NCBI GenBank assembly: GCA_016868315.1
Contig: VGHE01000003.1
Location: 124,001-188,000 of the forward strand
Reading direction: 5' to 3'
DNA: 64,000 bases
Source: Betaproteobacteria bacterium
Lineage (GTDB): Bacteria; Bdellovibrionota_B; Oligoflexia; Silvanigrellales; Silvanigrellaceae
Part shown: one piece after another, positions 56,767 through 64,000 of the stretch
How positions within the stretch are numbered: position 1 is the first letter of the stretch
Layout: each line of letters starts with the position of its first letter
Made by a program: the position numbers and the translations under genes
Notes under the pieces: model-generated
The model's input: only the letters and a program-made list of their open reading frames with translations
The model's database searches: none
Told to the model about the DNA's origin: nothing

Positions 56767-58035
56767 TCAGGATTGCATTGGCTGCAGGGCGGGAGCCTGT
56801 TGCAGGGGCGACACTGCCGGCGAAAACAGAGCATCAACAAATTCTTCGGCACTGAAGGGCTGAAGATCTTCGACCGATTCGCCCACCCCAATATAACGGA
56901 TGGGAAGGTTCATCTCAGCCGCCAGTGCAATCGCTACCCCACCCTTGGCAGTGCCATCGAGTTTGGTCAGCACAAGACCCGTCACTCCCGCAATTTCTTT
57001 GAAGGCACGCGCTTGCTGCAATGCGTTCTGGCCGGTTGTGGCATCGAGCACAAGCAAGACTTCATGAGGCGCACCGGGCACATCTTTGCTGGTCACACGT
57101 CGGATTTTGCTGAGCTCTTGCATGAGATCGTTTCGGTTGTGAAGACGACCTGCGGTGTCGATCAGACAGAGGTCAATCTGTTGCGACACAGCTTTTTTCA
57201 CGCATTCAAATGCAACCGATGCGGGATCAGAGCCCTCGGCCAAACGCACACACTCTGCACCCGCGCGGCGAGCCCACTCTTCAAGCTGATCGACAGCCGC
57301 GGCTCGGAAAGTATCAGCAGCACCAACAATCACAGAGCGCCCTGCCTGCCGCTGCGTGAAAGCTATTTTTCCGGTGGTTGTGGTCTTGCCGACACCGTTT
57401 ACGCCAACCATTAATACAACGCGTGTCCCCTCCGTAGCCTGAGGAACGAGGCTCCAATGCACAGCTCCGGAAGACTGTGAGCCTTCCGCTGGAGCGCTTA
57501 GAATGCGCAGCACCTCACTGCGGAGAACCGAAAGAATCGCCTCTGAACTCGCGATTTCACTCGTGGGCAGGGCTGTGCGCACTTTCTCGATGAGCATTTC
57601 CGATGTACGAATGCCCACATCTGCGCGCACCAAAATCTCAAGCATGGAGTCGAGAACGACTTCGCGTGACGCGCGCTGCTCTTTGCTGGTGAGAAGAAGC
57701 ACTTCAAGCTGGCGCACCAGCTGACCCTGGGTTTTGCTCAACCCCGAGGCCAAGCGTGAAAACCAGCTGCGCTGCTCAAAACGCGGGATGTGCTTGGCAG
57801 CTGCCCCAGCAACGCTTTCCTCACCAGTAGACGCGGGAGGTTTGATATCTGGCGCTCTTTGCTCCGCTGCCTGCTGCCCTCCCACCCTCGCTACAGGCGC
57901 GGTAGGTTTGTCCTGAGTCAGTGATTTTTCCTGACTGCGACTGCCCAGGCGCCGACCAAAAATAAACGCAAGAGCAACTGCAAAGACAGTCACCGCAATA
58001 AAAATACTCAACACACCGAAGTCCATTGTTTCCAT
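56767..58035 (-). CDS. ftsY: Signal recognition particle receptor FtsY
   Basis: 422 residues. An N-terminal transmembrane helix ([22 protein letters not shown]) replaces the usual acidic anchor domain of E. coli FtsY. A linker to about residue 85 is rich in Ala, Gln and Lys. The NG domain is complete: [13 protein letters not shown] (G1), [23 protein letters not shown] (G3) and [10 protein letters not shown] (G4/closing loop). It docks the SRP-ribosome complex at the membrane. ATG 58026 is an alternative start with AGGA eight bases upstream. The VOC gene precedes it on the same strand. Confidence 0.93.
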   Translation of the reverse strand: METMDFGVLSIFIAVTVFAVALAFIFGRRLGSRSQEKSLTQDKPTAPVARVGGQQAAEQRAPDIKPPASTGEESVAGAAAKHIPRFEQRSWFSRLASGLSKTQGQLVRQLEVLLLTSKEQRASREVVLDSMLEILVRADVGIRTSEMLIEKVRTALPTSEIASSEAILSVLRSEVLRILSAPAEGSQSSGAVHWSLVPQATEGTRVVLMVGVNGVGKTTTTGKIAFTQRQAGRSVIVGAADTFRAAAVDQLEEWARRAGAECVRLAEGSDPASVAFECVKKAVSQQIDLCLIDTAGRLHNRNDLMQELSKIRRVTSKDVPGAPHEVLLVLDATTGQNALQQARAFKEIAGVTGLVLTKLDGTAKGGVAIALAAEMNLPIRYIGVGESVEDLQPFSAEEFVDALFSPAVSPLQQAPALQPMQS

Positions 58036-58091
58036 CCTGAGGCCTGTGTTCTGAAGACAAAGCGTGTAGATACGCTTGTTTCATCCGCGTA

Positions 58092-58502
58092 TCAGCGCGG
58101 AGTGTAATAAAGATATTCGACGAGATTTCCAAACGGATCTCGGAAATAAACGCTCCGGCCGTCGGAGCGATTGTAGGGGCCTTTAACAATTTCAAGCCCC
58201 GCTTCACGGATACGCGCGGTAAGACTGTCTACCTGAGAAGGCGAGTCCGCCATGAAACCGTAATGATCAAGCACTTGCCGTCCGAGCTCACCCTGCTGAC
58301 GGCGGGAGTCGATTGCATCGGACGACAGCTTGGCCACGAGAAGGTCTGAGCCCACATGAATGAGAAGCTGGGTCTGACGCCAGACCTCGACGTCGGCACC
58401 CAAGACCTCTCCAAAAAACCATTGCGCTTTGGGGATATCATCGACCACCAGGGCCAAATGCCCCAGACCTTTCAAAAACGGACTTTTGTGCGCTCTTTGC
58501 AT
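58092..58502 (-). CDS. Glyoxalase/bleomycin-resistance (VOC) family protein
   Basis: 136 residues from the ATG at 58502 (AATAAGGATGCCGGC before it); the frame from 58589 overlaps the upstream gene. A VOC paired beta-alpha-beta3 fold is seen: LGHLALVVDDIPKAQWFFGEVLG, then VWRQTQLLIHVGSDLLVAKL, HYGFMADSPSQVDSL and YFRDPFGNLVEYLYY. The metal ligands (His in GHLALVV, His in HYGFM and the Glu in NLVEYLYY) fit. The substrate is not determined. It lies 56 bases before ftsY. Confidence 0.87.
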   Translation of the reverse strand: MQRAHKSPFLKGLGHLALVVDDIPKAQWFFGEVLGADVEVWRQTQLLIHVGSDLLVAKLSSDAIDSRRQQGELGRQVLDHYGFMADSPSQVDSLTARIREAGLEIVKGPYNRSDGRSVYFRDPFGNLVEYLYYTPR

Positions 58503-58512
58503 GCCGGCATCC

Positions 58513-59196
58513 TTATTTCGGGCCGGCAGAGCTCCAATTGTGGCGCTCCACAATGGCTTTGACCAGACCGATAAAGCGTGAATTATCATCGGTCAGAGGC
58601 TCTGCCAAGAGTTCCTTAAGACACTGCCGCGCCTCGTCATGTTCGCGCGCTTGAGCCTCGAGGCATTCCAGCGCTGCGACGCGCACAGGTTCATCCCGGC
58701 TCCGCAGCAGGACACGCACTTTCTCGATGATGCGTGGGTTCGAAAGTTCACGCAGAGCGAGAAGCAGCTCGATGTTTCGCTCGTGAAGGCTCTCATCAAA
58801 GAGAACATGCTCGGTATTGAGGCTCTCGAGTAACAATTCGAGATATCCCTCGTGCGGCAGTAATTTCTCGGCAATTTTAATAGGCCATGCGATGCGTTTT
58901 TGCTTGCGTACGGCTTCGCACACAAGTGGGCGAGAGAGGTCGGCATTCTCGACGAGAATTTCAACGACACGATCTTTTTCGCGTTTGTCGACGATGCCAT
59001 GATCGACCACGAGCTCAAAGCGCTTCATCAATTGCGGCGCAGCCTGTCTGAAATCGCCAGAATCGGCCAAGGCCTCAATCGCTTCCCAGCGCTGCTCTTT
59101 GGTCGTGACCTGATTTTTGAGGGTATCGCCCAGCTTTTCGAGAGAACGATTCTTTTGCTGCGCACGGTATCCGCGCCAAGTGTCCAACAATCCCAC
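58513..59196 (-). CDS. HEAT-repeat-like helical protein
   Basis: 227 residues, no signal peptide. Helix pairs resembling HEAT repeats (REQRWEAIEALADSGDFRQAAPQLM, EPVRVAALECLEAQAREHDEARQCLKELL). Such proteins bind other proteins. No specific family is recognised. The VOC gene follows, its start overlapping this end closely, and the small membrane gene lies upstream on the same strand. Confidence 0.78.
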   Translation of the reverse strand: MGLLDTWRGYRAQQKNRSLEKLGDTLKNQVTTKEQRWEAIEALADSGDFRQAAPQLMKRFELVVDHGIVDKREKDRVVEILVENADLSRPLVCEAVRKQKRIAWPIKIAEKLLPHEGYLELLLESLNTEHVLFDESLHERNIELLLALRELSNPRIIEKVRVLLRSRDEPVRVAALECLEAQAREHDEARQCLKELLAEPLTDDNSRFIGLVKAIVERHNWSSAGPK

Positions 59197-59247
59197 GTGC
59201 AGTTCCTTTCATCCCCGGAGAATTCAACGGCCAGAGTCCGGGCAAAA

Positions 59248-59514
59248 TCAACTTTGCTTCGCTTCAGCGGCCGAGGACGTCGTCACTGCCACAGGTAACG
59301 CATCCTCCTCAACAAGCGAAAGGTTGGCATCCTTGCGCCGAGGACCGCGTGCGAAAACAATAAAGGTGAGGGCTACAATAGCAAGTACGGCGAACACTGT
59401 ATGACCAAACCACAAGACTGGTTCACCAAAAAGTGTTGTGTTGTGAACTTTGATGGTCGCCGTCGACGGTGGCAGGTACGGAGCGAAAACGGGCGCAGGG
59501 GAGGTTTCGCTCAT
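59248..59514 (-). CDS. Small single-pass membrane protein
   Basis: 88 residues. One hydrophobic segment (about 33-56, LWFGHTVFAVLAIVALTFIVFA) with an Arg/Lys end that suggests the C-terminus is cytoplasmic. The start overlaps the stop of the DUF1573 gene (ATGA), so it is translated with it. No family is recognised; the tight coupling is the main evidence that it is real. Confidence 0.7.
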   Translation of the reverse strand: MSETSPAPVFAPYLPPSTATIKVHNTTLFGEPVLWFGHTVFAVLAIVALTFIVFARGPRRKDANLSLVEEDALPVAVTTSSAAEAKQS

Positions 59515-60749
59515 CGCTTATCTCCCTGACGCAACACCCCAAAGAACGGCACACGCACTTCTTTGTAATCAGGGTCGTTGGTGCGCACGAGGAACATTCC
59601 CGATGCATTGATGGGCTGATTCGCCGCCGCGAGTGCATCAGGATAACGCAATTCAAAATTTACCTGTGTTCCATTTTCGCCGCGCACGGTTGAATACTTC
59701 AACAATTCGCCAATGGCGACACCCTCAAGTGCATCGGTGCGACGCAACTCGGCCGACACTGACTCCACTTTGAAATCCTTACGGTCAGAACTGAACGACA
59801 GAGTCCGACGAACTTCCTCACTGCGGGTCACGGTTCCAAATTCAACATACTTTGCGCTTTGCTTGACGTGGCCGACCACCTCACCAACGATCGGCACGAT
59901 GAGTTCCTTCAAATGACGCGATGAGTTCCAAAGCGTGACCTTCTCGCGCAGCGGACCAATCGGCAGGCCACCCTTGAAGGTGATTTTGAGCTGATATTCC
60001 TTACCCTTGCTCTGAGGAGCGATGATTTCAGGAACGATAGAAGCATGGCTACTGGTTGCGTAAAGAGGTCTGACCTCACCTGCATCCACCATTTGCTTGA
60101 GTACGTTGCTGGGCAAACTCGCCTTCTCGGCAGACACGGGTGGCGTGTCTTTTTCGGTGGCCGTGGCGCGCAACGAGGTGGGCAAATTGATAAGCCAGGC
60201 TTTGCTGTACTCGGGCAAAATCTCACCGACACTCAGGAGCGCAGGAGAGGCACGAATCTCTTCACGGATTTGTGCTGAGAAGGTGAGCGTAATGGCGGAA
60301 TTGCGGGGTTGATTGGTGTCAACGGTAATGGTTCGGATAAGTGAACCTGCAAAGTGTGAAGAGTCGAATTCAAACGACAACCGGCCTTTTTCACCGGGAG
60401 CAAACACATCCTTCGGCTCGACCTTGGTGTTGAGACATCCGCAGGAAGAGTGAATGGAGCGAATTTGAAGAACGCCCGTTCCTGCATTGGTAAATTCATA
60501 TGCAAAGGTGACCTTTTGGCCGCGCACAATTTCACCGAAATCGTGTCGCAGCTGTGTGAACTTTGCCCGAGGCATTTGCCCTTGGAGATTGTCAGCAACC
60601 TGGTTCGGATCGACCCCATTGCTTTTCGTTGAGGCATCGTTCGTGACTTTCGCCTGAGCCAAGGCTACTGGAGGCGCATAAAGTCCATGCACACCGGCAA
60701 GCAGCACTGCCGCCCGCAACCAAACGTCTTTAGAACCACGGCAAACCAT
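59511..60749 (-). CDS. Exported DUF1573 protein
   Basis: 412 residues. Signal or anchor about 10-30 (AAVLLAGVHGLYAPPVALAQA). DUF1573 domain at about 58-160: FTQLRHDFGEIVRGQKVTFAYEFTNAG, IHSSCGCLN and GEKGRLSFEFDSSHFAG. It has further Ig-like beta segments to the end. DUF1573 proteins are exported beta-sandwiches of unclear function. The gene is divergent from lnt with 71 bases between. Confidence 0.85.
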   Translation of the reverse strand: MVCRGSKDVWLRAAVLLAGVHGLYAPPVALAQAKVTNDASTKSNGVDPNQVADNLQGQMPRAKFTQLRHDFGEIVRGQKVTFAYEFTNAGTGVLQIRSIHSSCGCLNTKVEPKDVFAPGEKGRLSFEFDSSHFAGSLIRTITVDTNQPRNSAITLTFSAQIREEIRASPALLSVGEILPEYSKAWLINLPTSLRATATEKDTPPVSAEKASLPSNVLKQMVDAGEVRPLYATSSHASIVPEIIAPQSKGKEYQLKITFKGGLPIGPLREKVTLWNSSRHLKELIVPIVGEVVGHVKQSAKYVEFGTVTRSEEVRRTLSFSSDRKDFKVESVSAELRRTDALEGVAIGELLKYSTVRGENGTQVNFELRYPDALAAANQPINASGMFLVRTNDPDYKEVRVPFFGVLRQGDKR

Positions 60750-60820
60750 GTTGTGACCTCCGATGAGACCATGTTACATAGAGAGAAAATTTTCTCAAAT
60801 CCTCAGGGTGAAGGGATTCC

Positions 60821-62524
60821 ATGTTTCGTTCTCGAGTGTTGTGGTCGATTGTCGCGGCCGTGGTTAGCGGACTTTTGACGTCTGTCGGGTTTCCCCGCGG
60901 CTTGACTGTTCACAATCCTCTCGCTTGGCTGATTCCCGTCGCACTGGTGCCCTTGCTCGTCGCAGTCAAACGCTTGCCCACCACCTACCAGTCGCCTGCG
61001 CGGGCTCATTCCACAACGCTGCGCCAGGTCACTGCATGGACACGCGGGCTTGAGGCGTTTGTGTTGTTTTGGATTTACGGTGCCACATTGATTGCCGTAG
61101 CCTTTCACTGGGTCACGGTGCCGGCAGTGCTCTTTGGCGAAGTGCCACCGCCTGTCACCCATGTGCTTTTCGTCATCTATTGCATTCTTGCAGGCCTCTA
61201 CTTTCCGCTGCTTTTTTTCCCGCTCATCTGGAATGCATCGCGCTGTGCAAAACGCAGCACCGCACCGTTTCCAGTTTGGGCACTGGTGTTTTCAATCACT
61301 CTCATGGAAATCGTGCTGCCGCGCTTTTTTCACTGGACCTACGGCAACCTGATGCATGGTTCACTGCCCGTGGTGCAATGGGCTGCGTGGATTGGATCCT
61401 CAGGGTTGTCAGCTATCGTGTTTGCGAGCAACATTCTGCTGGCGCGAGCTTTCGCGGATCCGAGCCGTAATCCAGGACGAGTTGGAATTGTCGTTCTCTC
61501 CACACTGAGTGTGTGGGTGGTGATGTGGTCGGTCGGACAACGGCGACTCATAAACACGCGGCACCAACAGGAAAACGCACGCACTTCACATGTCGGCTTT
61601 GTGCAACCGAATTTCCGCTTCCCTGGTCTCCCGCGCAATCCCGAATATGCAAAAGAGTCTGTGCTTCAGACACTTCCTTCTTTGATGGAATTGAGCGAGG
61701 AACTGATCGCAAGCACCAAAGATAAAGGCAAGCTCGACCTGCTGGTTTGGCCAGAAAGTGCCGCTCCCTATAATTTTGCCTGGTCGGAGCCCGACCAAGA
61801 TGAAGTGCGCAAAAAAGTGAAAGAGTGGGACATCCCTCTGCTGGTTCAAGGCTCGGAATTCGATAAGGCCGAACTCGAAAACCTAGGACCCCGCAAAGCG
61901 ACTCTCTACTCCATTTCCTTTTTGATGCGCCCAGATGGCTCGCGCAGCCCCAGTTTCAAAAAGTGGGTACCGATGCCTTTTGGTGAAGCGGTGCCACTCG
62001 AAGAAACTTTTCCCTGGATTGGCGACCTCGTGCGGAACAACGTGAACAATGTTTCGAAACTCGGACGCGGAACAAGCGTCGATGGCCTGGCCTACAGCCC
62101 GAACGACGCAGTTGCACCACTCATCTGCTTCGACGCCATATCATCGGAGCTCACACGCGCCCAATCTACCCGCGGAAGTGCAACCATCTACGTGAACCAG
62201 GCCAATTTCTTGTGGATGTGGCGCAGCACTGCAGCATTCCAATTCGTGCAACTCGGCCGCTTCCGCGCAGTCGAAAACGGGCGCAGTTTCATACTCTCGG
62301 CCAACACAGGGCCAAGCGTGGCCTTTAGCCCCGCGGGTGAACTTCTCATTGCACCGCTTGGACTTATGAGCCGCGGCTTTGCCAGTGCAAAGCTCCCTGT
62401 TCTCGAACACAAAACTCTCTTCGCAGAATGGGGAGAAAGGCCTTTAGTTTTGCTTGGTCTACTTGCTTTCGCTGTGCAGCTCTTTATGGCTCGGCCGCAA
62501 TCCCGGAGCAATTCAAGGTCATAG
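60821..62524 (+). CDS. lnt: Apolipoprotein N-acyltransferase
   Basis: 567 residues. Membrane helices in the first 245 residues (for example LLTSVGFPRGL, AFVLFWIYGATLIAVAFHW, VVVLSTLSVWVVMW). The nitrilase-type catalytic domain follows: LDLLVWPESAAPYNF (catalytic Glu about 312), KKWVPMPFGEAVPLEE (catalytic Lys) and APLICFDAISSEL (catalytic Cys about 436). It adds the third acyl chain to lipoproteins in the inner membrane, which fits the many lipoproteins here. The end overlaps the PHP gene by 41 bases. Confidence 0.92.
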   Translation: MFRSRVLWSIVAAVVSGLLTSVGFPRGLTVHNPLAWLIPVALVPLLVAVKRLPTTYQSPARAHSTTLRQVTAWTRGLEAFVLFWIYGATLIAVAFHWVTVPAVLFGEVPPPVTHVLFVIYCILAGLYFPLLFFPLIWNASRCAKRSTAPFPVWALVFSITLMEIVLPRFFHWTYGNLMHGSLPVVQWAAWIGSSGLSAIVFASNILLARAFADPSRNPGRVGIVVLSTLSVWVVMWSVGQRRLINTRHQQENARTSHVGFVQPNFRFPGLPRNPEYAKESVLQTLPSLMELSEELIASTKDKGKLDLLVWPESAAPYNFAWSEPDQDEVRKKVKEWDIPLLVQGSEFDKAELENLGPRKATLYSISFLMRPDGSRSPSFKKWVPMPFGEAVPLEETFPWIGDLVRNNVNNVSKLGRGTSVDGLAYSPNDAVAPLICFDAISSELTRAQSTRGSATIYVNQANFLWMWRSTAAFQFVQLGRFRAVENGRSFILSANTGPSVAFSPAGELLIAPLGLMSRGFASAKLPVLEHKTLFAEWGERPLVLLGLLAFAVQLFMARPQSRSNSRS

Positions 62525-64000
62525 GCGAGGTCAGGGTCAGCTTCTCGCCTTCACGCCCATGCAGCAAACGAATAACCATATCCCACGTTTTTTTTCCGTG
62601 CCTTCGATCCGCCGCACAGATGCCGGGGGTTATTGGCACAATGACTTCAAGAGCCTCATCGTTCTGTGCAAAAGGCTCATCGAAAATCCATGCGAATGGT
62701 TTGCCAGTGATCATGCCATTGTTAAACAGCTTGTCCCACCGGGTGGCTTTTATGCTCTGCGGTGCGCAATTTTTCTCTTCGACCGCACTTTGTTTTGAAT
62801 GGCCAACAAACATTCCACCCGAAGGGTTATTGAGAAATGTGAGGTGCCTCAATTTCTCACCATCCACAAGCAAATCGAAGCGGCATAGGCGGTATTTGAA
62901 GTGGTTTGGATCGTACATCCGCACACGCACAAATCCACCGCCACGATGAAGTGATCGGGCATCGATGGTATCGCCGAGTGTTCCCAAAAATGTTTTGTCG
63001 CTTGTATAAACTCCCACGCCAAGCTGCAGCTGCGGGCTCTGTGTTGAATAAAAACGACGCGCACGCAAAGCTTCTAAAACATTCTCGCGGCTCAAACCAT
63101 CCATGAGCAATGCAATTCGATTCCCATCCGCAAGCCCCCAAAACGCACTGTGGTTGTCCTGAGAAGCCAACGGCCCGACCTTCCAACCCTGCTGCAAAGC
63201 TTCGTCGAGGTATGACTTCGATCCGGAATATCCTTTCAAAGACCGTCGCCATACATTTTTATGAATAAACTCAACTCCAACAAATTTATCTTTCACGCGC
63301 GCATCGAATTTGAAGTGAGAGAGATCAAACCAGTTTCTGTAGCGATGAAAACCGGGATGCGCAAAAATGGCGAGTGCTTGCTCCTGTCCAGGCTGTGCCA
63401 ACCACTCAAAAAGCCCTTTCCAAGTCGGAGTTGTCAACGCACTGATCCAGTCATTTGAATTCAACACAACAACATGCCCAAACAGCGTATGGCTGTATTC
63501 AAATCCTGCTAGCGCAACGAATTGTGGAGTTGATTCCTGGAGTGCGGTATTGCGCTGCTCGTGCCAATGTGAATCAAGCCGATTAAACCAGTATTCGGAG
63601 TGATCGGTAACCGCAAAGAAATCGAGTTTTGCAATATCGCGTGCCGTTTTAAAGGCCGCCTGCGCTGTCCCAAGACCGTCAGATGCAAACGTGTGTGCGT
63701 GCAGCAAACCAAAATAAGCACGCAGCGGCTTTTCCGGAAGAAGACGCAGATGTTCTCGATTTTTTAATTGCAGCAATAGAGAATCGACACCCAGGCTGGA
63801 TTCAACATTATATAGAAAACCACCGAGGTCGATGGCCGACATTTGTGCACTGAGGTGTGCGGGCTGCGCGTAACGCGCCAAATTGCGGATGTCGAAAAGG
63901 TTCTGGATGCCCGGAGCAGAGGAATCCACAGCCACCTCTGGCCACGTGAGGCTGCGCAATTGCGGCTCGGCAAAAATCCCGCGGATCGCAGCCGCACCTT
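62484..64000 (-). CDS. PHP-type / DUF3604-like metal-binding protein (partial, runs off right edge)
   Basis: The frame stays open to 64000, so the gene begins outside the window; a TTG at 63959 is only the first start codon in the window. Metal-binding motifs of the PHP superfamily are seen: FGLLHAHTFASDG (His-x-His), FFAVTDHSEYW, IFAHPGFHRYRNW and ASQDNHSAFW. Similar DUF3604 proteins are hydrolases or phosphoesterases of unknown substrate. It ends 41 bases inside lnt on the opposite strand. Confidence 0.83.
   Translation of the reverse strand, partial: GAAAIRGIFAEPQLRSLTWPEVAVDSSAPGIQNLFDIRNLARYAQPAHLSAQMSAIDLGGFLYNVESSLGVDSLLLQLKNREHLRLLPEKPLRAYFGLLHAHTFASDGLGTAQAAFKTARDIAKLDFFAVTDHSEYWFNRLDSHWHEQRNTALQESTPQFVALAGFEYSHTLFGHVVVLNSNDWISALTTPTWKGLFEWLAQPGQEQALAIFAHPGFHRYRNWFDLSHFKFDARVKDKFVGVEFIHKNVWRRSLKGYSGSKSYLDEALQQGWKVGPLASQDNHSAFWGLADGNRIALLMDGLSRENVLEALRARRFYSTQSPQLQLGVGVYTSDKTFLGTLGDTIDARSLHRGGGFVRVRMYDPNHFKYRLCRFDLLVDGEKLRHLTFLNNPSGGMFVGHSKQSAVEEKNCAPQSIKATRWDKLFNNGMITGKPFAWIFDEPFAQNDEALEVIVPITPGICAADRRHGKKTWDMVIRLLHGREGEKLTLTSPMTLNCSGIAAEP

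Overview
The window looks like a mid-GC (roughly 50%) chromosome segment of a Gram-negative, menaquinone-using, lipoprotein-rich bacterium of the Bdellovibrionota/Oligoflexia or Myxococcota kind. The reasons are a futalosine-type menaquinone route (mqnE, mqnC), an EtfD-like ETF:menaquinone oxidoreductase, a Mla lipid-transport set whose MCE protein is fused to a beta-rich C-terminus, a paired ArsA-type ATPase, a run of TPR proteins with a myxobacterial-type outer-membrane barrel resembling gliding/Glt complexes, DUF4360 secreted proteins, and many one-off lipoproteins. No database search was possible, so the phylum is an inference. No rRNA, tRNA, CRISPR array, IS element or phage gene was seen.

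Layout. 1-12.6 kb is an envelope/secretome region. It holds a giant lipoprotein (minus strand, open at the left edge) with ten four-cysteine repeats and glycine-rich domains, an unknown lipoprotein, the C-terminal remnant of a trypsin-like protease, an intact trypsin-like lipoprotein, two DUF4360-type proteins, a 1071-residue periplasmic TPR protein and another lipoprotein. 12.6-18 kb holds a family 5 uracil-DNA glycosylase, an orphan PhnD-type binding protein, a three-zinc-knuckle protein, a 2Fe-2S ferredoxin coupled to dapF, and a DksA-like protein that has lost zinc cysteines.

18.2-31.3 kb is one 13 kb minus-strand block: tatA, two ArsA-like ATPases, mlaE, mlaF, mlaD, an outer-membrane barrel protein, three TPR proteins and a small anchored protein. 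Start/stop overlaps suggest co-expression. The two ATPases carry complementary P-loop substitutions, the most striking molecular feature of the window.

31.4-36.9 kb is a plus-strand operon-like run: mqnE, mqnC, an aminotransferase, prfB (with a programmed +1 frameshift) and apt. 36.9-47.9 kb holds a methyltransferase, an RdgC-like protein, an isoaspartyl peptidase, yhbY, folE, a barrel-plus-three-lipoproteins cluster, etfD-like and hldD-like genes. 48-64 kb holds an SH3 lipoprotein, trmFO, a lytic transglycosylase, ribB with an unusual C-terminal half, a second trypsin-like lipoprotein (the intact relative of the remnant at 5 kb), ftsY, a VOC protein, a HEAT-repeat protein, a DUF1573 protein with a small membrane partner, lnt, and a PHP-type protein that runs off the right edge.

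The genes fit a lifestyle with heavy investment in the cell envelope: lipoprotein maturation (lnt), lipid transport (mla), LPS heptose (hldD), cell-wall turnover (slt, dapF), protein export (tatA, ftsY) and a large set of exported cysteine-containing proteins.
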